Below are positions 45,271-56,019 of a stretch of DNA of 64,000 bases, one piece after another (position 1 is the first letter of the stretch; every line of letters begins with the position of its first letter). The notes beneath the pieces were generated by a model, which searched no databases, had not been told where the DNA came from, and saw only the letters and a list, made by a program, of their open reading frames with translations. The position numbers and the translations under genes are program-made. Where the stretch lies: contig BLAL01000324.1 in NCBI GenBank assembly GCA_015698045.1, positions 580,501-644,500 on the forward strand. Reading direction: 5' to 3'. This DNA comes from Rhizophagus clarus (lineage: Eukaryota; Glomeromycota; Glomeromycetes; Glomerales; Glomeraceae).

Positions 45271-47860
45271 TGCCGTAAAAACAATGCATATGCACTATAG
45301 AATTGCGTGTATACGCTTTATATTATAAATTTATAATGGTTATTTAATAGCTTTTGGGCCTAATTTCAAGTTATTAAGAGATTATTCTTTACAACGAGTG
45401 AAATTTTTGAATAATACCCCTGATACTAATCAATACCCACCATTTCACATATTAGGTACCTGCTATTTCACATATCGGTCTCCATTACGTTATTAGAGAT
45501 GAGATAGTTTCATTTGATAATTAAAAAAAATTAATAATTTAATAAAGAGTGAATTTATTTAACGCACCTGCGTTGCAACGCATCCTTCCTTTTTTGTAAA
45601 TTGTTTATGTTGATCAACCAGCTTATACACCGCACCCCCCTTAAAATGACAATGATAAACATAAAAAATTTCTTAAAATGGCAATGATAAACATAAAATT
45701 TGCAACGCGTGGGGCGGTAAATAAATTATTTCTTTAATAAAAATGATCTTTTTTTTTTATTAATAGGTTAATAAAAAAGTTAAACCCATTTTTTTAACAT
45801 TTTATTAATCGTTTTAATAGAAAAATAAGAATAATCACTTATGATTTTAACTTTTTTAAAATTTTTTGATAACGAACAATTTTTTTAAAAAATTGTTAAT
45901 CACTCTTAATTTTTTTTTAAACCATTAATCATTCTAATTAAAAATGATTTTAATGATTTTTTTTTAAAAAATTGCTTTAACAAAAAAATGATTTTATTTT
46001 ACAATTTTTCTATTTATTAATCGTTTTAACAAAGAAATATTTTTTTTTAATCATTTTAAAAAAAACATTATTAACACATTTTTAATTATTTAATAAAAAT
46101 GTTCTCGCAACATTTATTAAATAAAGAGTTTATTCTTTGTGAATGAGTAATTTTCAACCAACTAGTGAACATGGCAAAACTTTTTTCTTTAATCAATATT
46201 AAAGACTTTCTTGTTATTTAAAAGAAAATTGGCTTTAGTTTTTCCTTATTATTTCTGATGAGCTTGGACACGTATATTCTGATGAGTGGTGAGCAAGCCT
46301 TTTACAATCATAAAAATTTCTTTTTTACTTTCTGGTTTCCTGCATCCAGTAAAACTTGAATAAATGAAAAAAAAAGATAACATGAACAGTTAGTAAAGTT
46401 TATTAGAATAAAAGAAAATAATTTTTTTATCAGCTCATTAAACTGAAATTAATAATTTATTTTTTAGCAATTTATTAAACTGAATATTAATAATTAGTTT
46501 ATTAATAAATAGAATAATCAAAAAAAATTAATTTTTTAGTAGTCTTTAAACTGAATACATACTTGAAAAAAAATAAATTATTTATTTTTTTAATGGTTTA
46601 CTAAAGCAGATAATTAATTTTTTTTGGTTTGTTAAACTGAATAATTAATAATAATTATATTCAGTTTGTTAAATTGAATGATTAATAGTCAATTTTTTAA
46701 AATAATTATTAATCCATTAAATTATTCATCTGTTAAAAAACAATTTATGAGTCTGTTAAAAAAAATAAATTAATCCATAAATTATTAATTATTTCAGAGT
46801 AAGCCAGTAAATTATCTGATTTAATAAATAAACTGCTAAAAAAATATGATAATTAAAAAATGTTTTAATTAATAATATAATAAAAATTGAATTGCTTTTA
46901 CAACATTTTTTGTAGTTGCTCTAGTAAAAAAAAACATTTTGAATGTTTTTTTAAATTTATTAATAAAAAAATACATAGACATTTATTAAAATCATTTTAA
47001 CAAATTGTTTTTTATTAATCGTTTTTAATAAAAAAAATGGTACTAATCATTTATATATTAACCATTTTAACAAAAAATACTTAAGACTACTATATTGTCG
47101 CAAAAAGTTTGAGTTATGCTAGTTTGATCAGTGAATTAATGATGATGTATTATTATTATTTATCTTTGATTTATATAGGTAGTAGCAGTTTAGTTTTTAG
47201 ATAGTTTTTATTTAGAATAGGGTACCATTATTAATTTAGTGGCTTTATTGTATAGCTTTTGCTATGCAAATACGAATTCTGGTCATGTGATCAAGCCATT
47301 ATTTGCGTTCAATAAAGAGATTAATTAAAAACAAAGTAAAGACTATATTATTAATATCTTAAATCTTAATTAATTATTTTTTTTAGTTTTTTATCAGTTG
47401 TTTTAACAAAGTGATATTAATACTTTTTCTATTAATCGTTTTAATAAAAATGATTTTATAATTGTTTTAATAAAAATAATATTATTTTTATTAATCATTT
47501 TTAATAAAATTAATCTTATTATTATTTATTATTAATTGTTTTTATAAAAACAACCTTATTATTTTTATTAATCATTTTAATAAAAACGTTTTTTTTTATT
47601 AATTATTTTTTATTAATCATTTTTAATAAAAAACTAAAATATTTGTGTTTTATAGAATAAGTTTTTTAAAAAAAAATTATACCAGAATTAAATATAAATT
47701 GATTTGAAAATTTTTGTAATTTCAGGAGGGCTAAGCTCACGTTTATGACACTAGACGTGCCCTTAAATAAGTCATAAAACATGATTTTAAAAACTTACAC
47801 TAGCTTGCAACATTAGTGTATAAAAAATATTATTTATTGGTATTATAGGTTCATCATGCT
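45271..47860. repeat. AT-rich zone of degenerate inverted repeats
   Basis: Two stretches (about 45720-47080 and 47340-47650) are built from TTATTAATCATTTTAATAAAAA-type units whose arms pair imperfectly. They resemble the lead-in part of the Helitron-like elements (12.4-13.0 and 31.0-31.3 kb). They may be older relatives, but no element ends were found. There is no coding capacity. Confidence 0.45.
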
Positions 47861-48155
47861 CATAATCAACGGATGGAAAATTAAATGACCTTCATACTGT
47901 GAGTATTAGCCCGGGTTTATGGGATGATATTGATCTTGCGTTATACGACGGCATCGTTTTTTCAAGTGCTGTAAGTGCTGTGGGATTTCCACCGAGATAA
48001 ATGGTTCTGAAGAAATTACATTTTAATTTTGAGAAAGTGTTAGCGTAAGAAAAGAAGGGAGAGGAAGTGGTAAAAGTAGTGAAAATGATTCCGAGTGGTT
48101 ATGAAAATGAATAGGTTATATCAATATTTGAAGAAGAATATGAGTTAAAATAAAT
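47861..48155 (+). pseudogene. stop-interrupted coding remnant, unknown family
   Basis: A plus frame reads SISPGLWDDIDLALYDGIVF, then SSAVSAVGFPPR, stop, MVLKKLHFNFEKVLA, stop, GEEVVKVVKMIPSGYENE, stop, ISIFEEEYELK. It keeps protein-like composition in one frame across three stops, as expected for an eroded exon. A TAG acceptor-like site precedes it. Family not recognised. Confidence 0.35.
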
Positions 48156-48159
48156 AAAG

Positions 48160-48966
48160 AACCTTTAGAGTACTTTTGTTTTCATTAATACATCCGTCAA
48201 AATAAAATATTGAGCTTTACGCTTCCAACGTTAACTGAACTTTGAGGGTTATTACAAATATAAAATTGTCTTAGTTTACAATTTCGGTATTTTAACTGCC
48301 TGGGTATTATCCACCATGGTTAGTGAATAATACCAGGTCCTAATCGTGGAGAAGAATGACCAGCCATTACACTTTTTACATACATACATTCTTAGTCAAT
48401 ACTTATAATACCGATGTGTTTCGTCAATTATTACAAATCTCTTTCGGTTAGTCAGTCTTGTCAATATGACAAAGAATAGATCTACGTTGTATAAACATTG
48501 CTTAATATTTCATTGTATTCAGAGAATAGCGAATCATTATCACAAATCCGATTTGTCAAATATAGTCAACCGACTGGAAAATTGCGCAACAGTAATTCAT
48601 TACTATATATTAAGAGTAAACTGGATTAATGAATATAAAAACTGTGTCAAAGAATGAAAAACCGTGTCAAAGAATGTGTAAACTGTATCAAACTGTCGAA
48701 GAATGTAAAAACTATGTAAAAACTAAGTGCACATTATACTAAATTTATTAAAATATATACATATTATATACAACATATGCACCGTTTGGTGTCTCATGAG
48801 TCATAATATATACAATAGATTTTTTTTATTTAAGATCCCTCTCCAACTCAAGAAAACTAATATTTTAAATCTTTTAATTTTAAAATAAACTATTTAACTA
48901 ATAAGATTTTTGTTTACAATAATATTGCATTAACTTTATAAATTAATTAAATTAATCAAAAAAAAC
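48160..48966. other. upstream flank of the bromodomain-nuclease gene
   Basis: AT-rich, with repeated AAACCGTGTCAAAGAATG-like strings near 48640-48720. A 63-codon frame at 48466 has no motif. No gene called. Confidence 0.45.
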
Positions 48967-50937
48967 ATGAAGAATACAACTGAAAGCTATCCCGGTCAAA
49001 ACGGTAAATCTTATGAATCATATTTTGGCTTATAATATTAATAACTAATCAACCTTCTGACTTTTTTAGCACTTATCTCTTATATAAAAATGCGAGGTGA
49101 TAAAGCATCATATTTGGGGTTCTTGAAAAACCACCGTGATATTATTATTACTTCAATTAATACATCAACTTTCTCGGATGATTGGAATAAACTTGATTGT
49201 CTTTGGATAGCCCGTTTTTTGTATGAAGGAAAAGATTTTTCTGGTTTAAAAGATAAGGTGTGTCTTTTTTTATTTTGCAAAGATAGGGAAACCTCTGGGC
49301 TACGGACGAGTTTGGGGGAATTACTGGATTTGACAGCTTGGTAACCAATCCAAGTCCTCGATTCAGGTACCCTATCTTTGTTGTTGATAGAGTCTGCTAA
49401 TTCTGGAGGAGGAATTGGCTATGTACCTTCTTTTATCACTAAATAAAAATTTTGACACACTACTAATAATCTCTTTCTTGTAATAGGTAGAAGCAGAACA
49501 TATGCGTTCAAAAATGTTGCCAATATTCTGGAAAGAGATTATTAAGGAATGTGAAAAAGAAAATAATAAACTATCTACTACTACTTCTATTACATCTTTG
49601 AAAAGAACAGCTAAATTTCCAGCCAAAAGTTCTTCCAAAAATTCTTCCAAAGATTCTTCTAAAGATCTTACTAATTTTTGTTATCATATTCTTCATGAAC
49701 TTGAAAATAAATCCAATATTGAACCATTTTATAGATTTACTAAAAAATCTAACAAGGTCATAAGAAATCCAATGGATTTATTTATAATAAGTGCAAAATT
49801 AGATAATGATGAATATACCAACATAAAAGAATTTGAAAAAGATATGCATCTTATTTTTCGTAATTGTTATACATATAATGATAAGGATAGTAAGATATAT
49901 CATTTAGGAGAAGAATTAGAATCAGTTTTTATTGAAATATGGGCTGAAAAAACTCAAAAGGAAGAATTAAAAAGAATACAAAATAATGATATTAATTTTA
50001 CTAATAAAATTAAAGCTTTAGGTGAAAAAAATATAAATCAACAAAAAGTAGAATTAAAAAGAATACGAGATAATGATATTGATTTATCATCTATTGGTGA
50101 GTTATTATACTTAATTAATTATTATTATTTTTTTTTATATTATTATATTAATTTATATTTAATAATTATTTATTAGACCGTGTGGCAAAGCAAATCCGAA
50201 TCTTAGAAGGACAAAATAAAGATGATTTAGTATCCAGAGATGTTTTTGATAATGCCTTTCATATTGCTTTAGCATATAAAAATCTTGTTACAGGTAACAT
50301 TATACCTTTTATAAGGATTTTAAAGTCATCTTTATTATCAAGATCACAAATGTCTTTATCTTCTGCAAATGAGCCTGTTCTTCAAGCAATTGTTGAAAGG
50401 CTTTTGCCACAAACATATCATATACCAGAACTTTCTTTAGTAATGGATGGTAAAAAACAGAAAGGATTTGGTCGTTTTGGATACTTGGATATTTTTGTGG
50501 TAAAAGGCATAGGTGATAACAATATTAGTTTAGAATTAAAATATATTTCATTAGTTGGTTTGATAAAAAACCAAAAAGATAAGTATGGTGCAAATGATTT
50601 GGAAGATTTGGACAAAATTCTAGAAAAGGAAGATGAAGAACTTTTATTAAAAAAATCATATTCATATTGGTCCAAAGAACATAATAAAACAGACCAGATA
50701 ACTATAAGTGAAGTGTTAGAAAATGGAATTATTCAATTAAGATCATATATGAATATAATCGCAAAGGGAAGAACTACAAAATTTTCTAGTTCAGGAATAT
50801 TTGATAAGAGAGTTAAAATAACCAAATCAAATCCTAATGAGTTAAAAGGATTTGTTATTTTGGTGATTGGTTTTCGTCGTATATTATGGAGACCTGTTAA
50901 AGAAGTGATATCTAATTATTCATATGTTAAGGTTTAA
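48967..50937 (+). CDS. bromodomain + PD-(D/E)XK nuclease-like protein, four exons
   Basis: Exons 48967-49003, 49070-49257, 49487-50096 and 50177-50937 join in phase (donors GTAAAT, GTGTGT, GTGAGT, GTAAGT-like; acceptors all T/A-rich followed by TAG) to give 531 residues. Residues about 135-230 form a bromodomain: a Z-helix-like start, FYRFTKKSNKVIRNPMDLFI, FEKDMHLIFRNCYTYND and a final helix ending SVFIEIWAEK. The acetyl-lysine-contacting Asn falls in the NCYTYN motif (about residue 206). Before it lies a Ser/Lys-rich linker. Exon 4 encodes a restriction-endonuclease-like domain with an early Glu helix (NEPVLQAIVERLL), FGYLDIFVV (Asp about 383) and ISLELKYISL (Glu about 398, Lys about 400), an intact D...ExK core. 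The C-terminus (GFVILVIGFRRILW) matches effector-type REases of this fungal lineage. Reading acetylated chromatin and cutting DNA is an inference from domains only. Confidence 0.82.
49258..49486 (+). ncRNA. long, conserved intron with a pairing stem (candidate structured or introner-type element)
   Basis: This 229-nt intron is about three times longer than the other two introns of the gene (66 and 80 nt). It matches the intron-like segment at about 39154-39387 more closely than the flanking exons match. CAAAGATAGGG (about 49276-49286) pairs perfectly with CCCTATCTTTG (about 49370-49380). In the 39-kb copy the arms read CAAAGT... and ...ACTTTG, so one base pair has changed on both sides. Both copies are bracketed by AGGT at the donor and acceptor. 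The element could be a structured RNA, an introner or a MITE; this is an inference. Confidence 0.35.
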
Positions 50938-51810
50938 TTTTAGCTTAGTTATTTAAATACAGCCGGTATTCTGCACCAAATGTTGATAAAAAATGTCCAA
51001 CTAAAATGTAGAATTAAAAAACAACTGATTAAGGAAAATTGAAATTTTTCATATGAAACATATTGAAAAAAAGATGGTTTTAAAGATAAATAATGTCCTT
51101 TTTTAAAAAATCTCATTTATAACCCATTAAACAGAAAACAATAAAACACAATATTAAAAAGCGCATCAATAAAAAATTTTCCACGCGTCCTATTAAATTA
51201 ATATTGTTATATTATTGAAATATAGTAAATATTAAAAGTTCAAGTTAAATAATTACTTTAAGTATTGAGTGATTAAAGATTAAGACTTTGATGATTTCTA
51301 ACAACATATGGAATCGATGTTGCAATAAAGGAATAAGCAAACCACATTCAATAAAAGTTACAACTGGTTTGATTCAATTTTCTTTATATAAAATTTTTTT
51401 TTTTAGAAAAAAACAAAAAAATGAACATACGAAACTTTACAAATTTATTAAATTATAGGACTAAATAAAGATATAAAAATATACAAAGCTTTTTTTACAA
51501 AATTTATTAAAATATGGCGCTAATTACACAGAGAAAAAGTTAGTTGTTGCTAAAAACTTTATCAATTCACGTGATTTACTGAGATAAATGCACAGCGATA
51601 AAAGAGCTAGGAAACGAAAACTGTTGAAACTTTGTTATCAAAATTTTAATAATATCACTAAGAACAAACAAAATTATACCTTGCATGACATTAAGTCTAA
51701 CTGGCAATTGTAAAAACTACCCCAGTAACGCCTGAAAAAATTCCGCAATGTCACATCACGTGAGATCAGATGTGATATCTCACTAATAAATAATTTTTCG
51801 TCATTATTTT
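50938..51810. other. 3' flank of the bromodomain-nuclease gene
   Basis: AT-rich. GTGAGATCAGATGTGATATCTCAC-like inverted pieces occur near 51760-51785, just before the LINE. No gene seen. Confidence 0.5.
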
Positions 51811-51829
51811 ATTGTATAGTTGATAATAT

Positions 51830-52564
51830 CAATCTGTGAACTTATTACGTCCAATATTTAAGACGCAGAAAAAACTTTTATTTACACTTTTACAATAACA
51901 CGCTACTCATAACGATTTTAATATGGCAAACGAAATCAATCGCTCTTCAATTTTTCGATGGCTCGACGATGATAATTTTATCCTTACCATCGATCATCCT
52001 TTATTCTGTTTACTCCGTGGTTTTATCCCACGAGAATTTTCCAATTTGTTTATACAACGAATTAATAACGTGAAAATAGTTAAAGAACGTTTTTTATCTT
52101 ATCTTATTAATTTTATGGTAGCAACTAACACAATTGTCTGGAAACAACATGGTATCACTAAACTTAGTTTTAAAATACTATAACTCTCATCAGGGCTCTC
52201 GTTCCGCTCACAACGCTAGTCGACGATCTTTAACGCGTCGAATAGGCGACACATTGGTTTCTTTTGCGCCACCAATTCTCCTCGTCTTCTAGATCATCGT
52301 AAGGCATTTATTTATGCCACCTCTTCAAATTTATGCATAATGGCCCGTGGTTCAATTTCATTTTTTCTTCAAGTTTAGCTTCACCTATTAATTTTATTTA
52401 GTTTCCTTTCGTTTTACGTTTAGCGCTATCGGTATAGTTTAGTTGGGCATTGGGTACTTTGTTAACGAAAGGTGAGCCCTGCTTCCTTATGGGATGTTTG
52501 TTGTATCTTGTAGGAAGAGTCTTTTGACTTTGTATCGGTTACTTCCTTTCTAAATAAAATAAAT
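51830..52564 (+). mobile_element. 5'-truncated LINE (non-LTR retrotransposon), copy A
   Basis: The insert is flanked by a perfect 19-bp direct repeat, ATTGTATAGTTGATAATAT (51811-51829 and 52565-52583), a typical LINE target-site duplication. It ends with an AAATAAAATAAAT tail at the right, so the element is in plus orientation. It has balanced base composition, unlike its AT-rich host. The frame at 51923-52183 (FSNLFIQRINNVKIVKERFL and onward) is the end of the element's ORF2 protein as I remember it from Rhizophagus LINEs. After a TAA at 52181 comes further sequence of broken frames and the 3' UTR. Only the last ~735 bp are present, so it is dead on arrival. Confidence 0.82.
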
Positions 52565-52583
52565 ATTGTATAGTTGATAATAT

Positions 52584-53225
52584 TTAATACTAGATAAAAT
52601 ACGTACTGTACTATAATAGCGTTTTTTATTGAAACAAGAATATGCTTAGTAAATGATATGTTTTGTATATATTGTTTTAAATATATTTTTTATTATAGAT
52701 GTTTACATAGAAAACGCCAAGTTTTTATCATTATAATTATTCATTATTTTACAATATTAACTTTTATTTCTCATGTATCGAATTTTCTTATAAAATTATT
52801 TCAAAGATTGAAAATAAGGATGTTGTTGACATTATCAAAGCTGGAGAAATAATGTTACATCTAATACAAATAATTCGCTAATAGAAACACCAAATGAAGA
52901 ACGTGAATTAAAAATTGAACATAAGAAATTAGAACTTCAAAAACTAATGTATAAGTTTAATTTAACTGGAAACTATATTTTTGGCCAGAGTTATATTTAT
53001 TGATCCGACATTATCGTCTCGTAAATTCGGGCCAACATTATACATTTTGGGCGCCGATCAGATCAAAGCACTACTGATGTCCTTTCGAAGAAAATAAATT
53101 AATTATTTTCGTTAAATATTTACAACATATACAATTTACGGTTTTATTTTAAGAAACTTAATAAAGACAGAAAAATTCATTAATGAACAAAATAAAACTA
53201 TTCCCTCCCATATCTGAAAATAAAT
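52584..53225. pseudogene. intergenic sequence with a possible broken exon at 52770-53003 (+)
   Basis: A plus-strand stretch reads FSYKIISKIENKDVVDIIKA and then, after a frame change, NSLIETPNEERELKIEHKKL followed by ELQKLMYKFNLTGNYIFGQS up to a TGA. The charged helix-like composition looks coding, but no domain is recognisable and the frames do not join cleanly. The rest is AT-rich 3' flank of the kinase gene. Confidence 0.3.
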
Positions 53226-56019
53226 TTAAACAATAATGTTGAATGATCTATCAGAAATATGAAGATCAACCAAATGTGAATCTGGAACTACAATAAATGT
53301 GATAAAATAAATATTAAAATACTATATTTATATATCTGTGTATAAAATTTAGATTGAAATATGTTGTATATTACCTGCTGGATCTTCAATTTGGACTCCT
53401 GTGGAATTTCTTGGTTCAGGAAGATTATAAAAACACATAGAACGGCTGGTATAAATTGCTTCAGAATGCATTGCTATTTCAGGAGAGGATTTTTTAAAGA
53501 AAATATTATCTGCGTTAATGAACTCTTTAGATATCTTTGGTTCCTTAAATGATTTTTCAAGACGTGGATAATCTTCGTTAGGAAATTGCCAATTTCTAAT
53601 CGTTTTGAGTAACTCTTTTGATGAAGGTCTTTTTTCCGGATTTACATCAAGACATTGATTTATCAAATTAATATAACATTTTGGTGTTCCTTCAGCTACT
53701 CTTGGTCTTAAACCGTTACAAATATTGAATGCAAGATTTAAATCATGTGGTTTATTTCTGTAAGGTGGTTTTCCGGTTGACACTTCTGTCATTATAATTC
53801 CAAAGCTATAAATATCACTTTCCATTGTATAAGGTTTACCATCTATTATCTCAGGTGCTATGTAAGGAAGTACTCCAAAAACGTTTGAGCGATGAGATGA
53901 TTTCGAATTTGTTATTGATTGCGAAAGTCCTAAATCAGTTATTTTCGTACCAAAACCACCGACATAAAATTGAAGTATGTTTCCACTATGCAAATCTCTA
54001 TGTATATAATTTAGTTTGTGAATATTAAAAAGATTATTTGCAATACTTTGTAGTATATTTAACTTATCTTTCCATTTTAAATTTATGAAGTTATTTTTAA
54101 GATAATCTCTTAAGTTTCCATTATGAGCATATTCTAAAATCATTAGAAATTCATTTTTTTCAGGATCTTTAGTTAACCCATAAAATTTTGTTAAATTCGC
54201 TTCATGTAATACGCATTGGTGATGTATATTTATCTAACAAAAATAAAAAAATTTCATATTTAATACAACTCAAAATTAACTATATTACTGTATCAAATAA
54301 TTAAATACCTCATTAATGAAAGCTTCCGTCGTAAATTTTGCATCTTTAATTCTTTTTAGTGCAATAGTAATAGGAGGTGACCTTAGTTTTTCTCTACTAA
54401 GCTTAGGTTCACCATCTAACCAGGTAGCAGAATATATTTCAGCAAATCCACCCTCTGCAACAAGTTTAATATCTTTAAATCTATCATAAGATATCCATTC
54501 TAAATTACTATAATAAGATTGTGTTTTAATTTGTGCTTGATAAATTAATTGATCTATTTCAACATCTCCACTTGATTTTCCATCAGTCAAAAATTTACCT
54601 GGATCACATTTTTTACACCATGCATATCCGGTATTTATTTTTTTGCAATTAGGACATACACCATAATAATTAAAATGATATTTTTCGCATTTGGTTGGTT
54701 CATCTGCAGAACAATTATTACAATATTTTTCTTCGGATGTATATTTCTGCAAATATTGTGAACAATAATTATGTGTATCGTCTGTTTTAAATCTTCTTTC
54801 ATCTTTATTTCTCGAGTTCCAAACAATATTTTTGGGGTTAAATTTGCCGAATTTATTTTCTAAATCACGAAGCGCATATTTCCAAATGGTGCCATTTGAT
54901 GTTCGATGTTTTTTAATAATAAATATTTTTTCATCTATAGAATCAGGACATACTATGAAAGACATACAATTTATAATAAATATACATATATTTTTGAAAT
55001 AGAGATAATAAAGGTAAAAGTTCTTAAGTTACTTACAATCTAAATCAAGAATCTTATTTGGCCTCAAATACCAAATCATTTTGATTTTGTCTGCAGAACG
55101 AAGTTTACCAAATTTGTTTTTCAAATCGCGGATTACAGATTCCCAAATCATATGCGAATTTAGATATTTTGGAACACGTCTAATAATAAATTTTTTTTCA
55201 TCGTCTCCTATAGGATCGTGACATTCTTTATCGTAATATACTTAATAGTATTAAAGAAGTCAAAAATTTATGTATACATATTAATTATTTTCTTTAAAAC
55301 TATATAATAAGTAAGTACACACTTACAACTTGGATCAAGATTCCATGAATGCCAAAAATCTCTGATTTTGATTATAGAACGTAGTTTACCAAATTTCTTT
55401 TCCAAATCACGGATTATGAATTTCCAATCGATAACTTTTGATCTTTGTTGATTTTGAGCTTGTTCAATAATAAAATTTATTTCATCATGTGTTAAAGGGT
55501 CATGACATACTATAATATATTATATACAGCATATAAAATTAATGTAATTCTTTTGTGATTTGAATAAATAATAAACAGACAAATACTCAAATAAAGTGAA
55601 TAAATTAAATATTAATAGATAAGTTTACATACAACGTGGATTAAGGTGATTTTTATAGCTAAAATTAGTTAAAAATAGTATATATATTAAATTAATAATA
55701 AATAATATCTTTGTGGAAAGCAAAAAAAAAAAAAAAATATTTAAAATAACATTAAGAATAATTACTGATGATAGATATGCCTTGCCGTAAATCTTGCGTA
55801 TGTATGTGCTTTATTCTGAGTCAATTTTCTAATTAATGCAAGACATTCATAAGAATTTTTATTATCTTTCAAATATTGTTTGACAAATTCACCGTCCTAT
55901 AACAAAAAGAAAAAAAATACCGTACATATTTAGCAAGAATTTTTTTTTTGAAAAAAATAAACAAAATAAAAAATAGTGCAATGTTATACTTCTAATGCAA
56001 GAAGCGCTTTCTTCGACAT
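53226..56019 (-). CDS. Myb/SANT-like repeats + cysteine cluster + protein kinase, eight exons
   Basis: Minus-strand exons 56019-55990, 55896-55766, 55658-55633, 55509-55327, 55240-55037, 54952-54309, 54233-53375 and 53287-53226 join in phase to give 712 residues. All donors are GT and all acceptors AG; exons 3 to 6 share phase-1 joins. Residues about 63-237 hold three Myb/SANT-like repeats of the form CHDPLT-DE..FII...W...IRDLEKKFGKLRS. Residues 269-307 carry seven cysteines (YCNNC, KC, CPNC, WCKKC), a probable zinc cluster. The kinase follows: gly-loop EGGFAEIYSA (358), ALKRI with the ATP lysine (391), HRDLHSGN (Asp 486), TDLGLS in place of DFG (506), APE (532), then a Pro/Ser tail. All catalytic residues are present. 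The kinase is of the tyrosine-kinase-like type expanded in Rhizophagus. The last exon is less certain; without it the frame stops at 53349. Confidence 0.8.

Noticed and set aside
51923-52183. 86-codon plus frame as an independent gene
   Set aside because: It lies wholly inside a LINE insert defined by a 19-bp target duplication and is the tail of the element's protein.
54953-54965. ATG at 54965 as start of the kinase gene
   Set aside because: It lies in an intron: the acceptor TTTCATAG is followed by an exon start at 54952 whose phase matches the upstream Myb exon.
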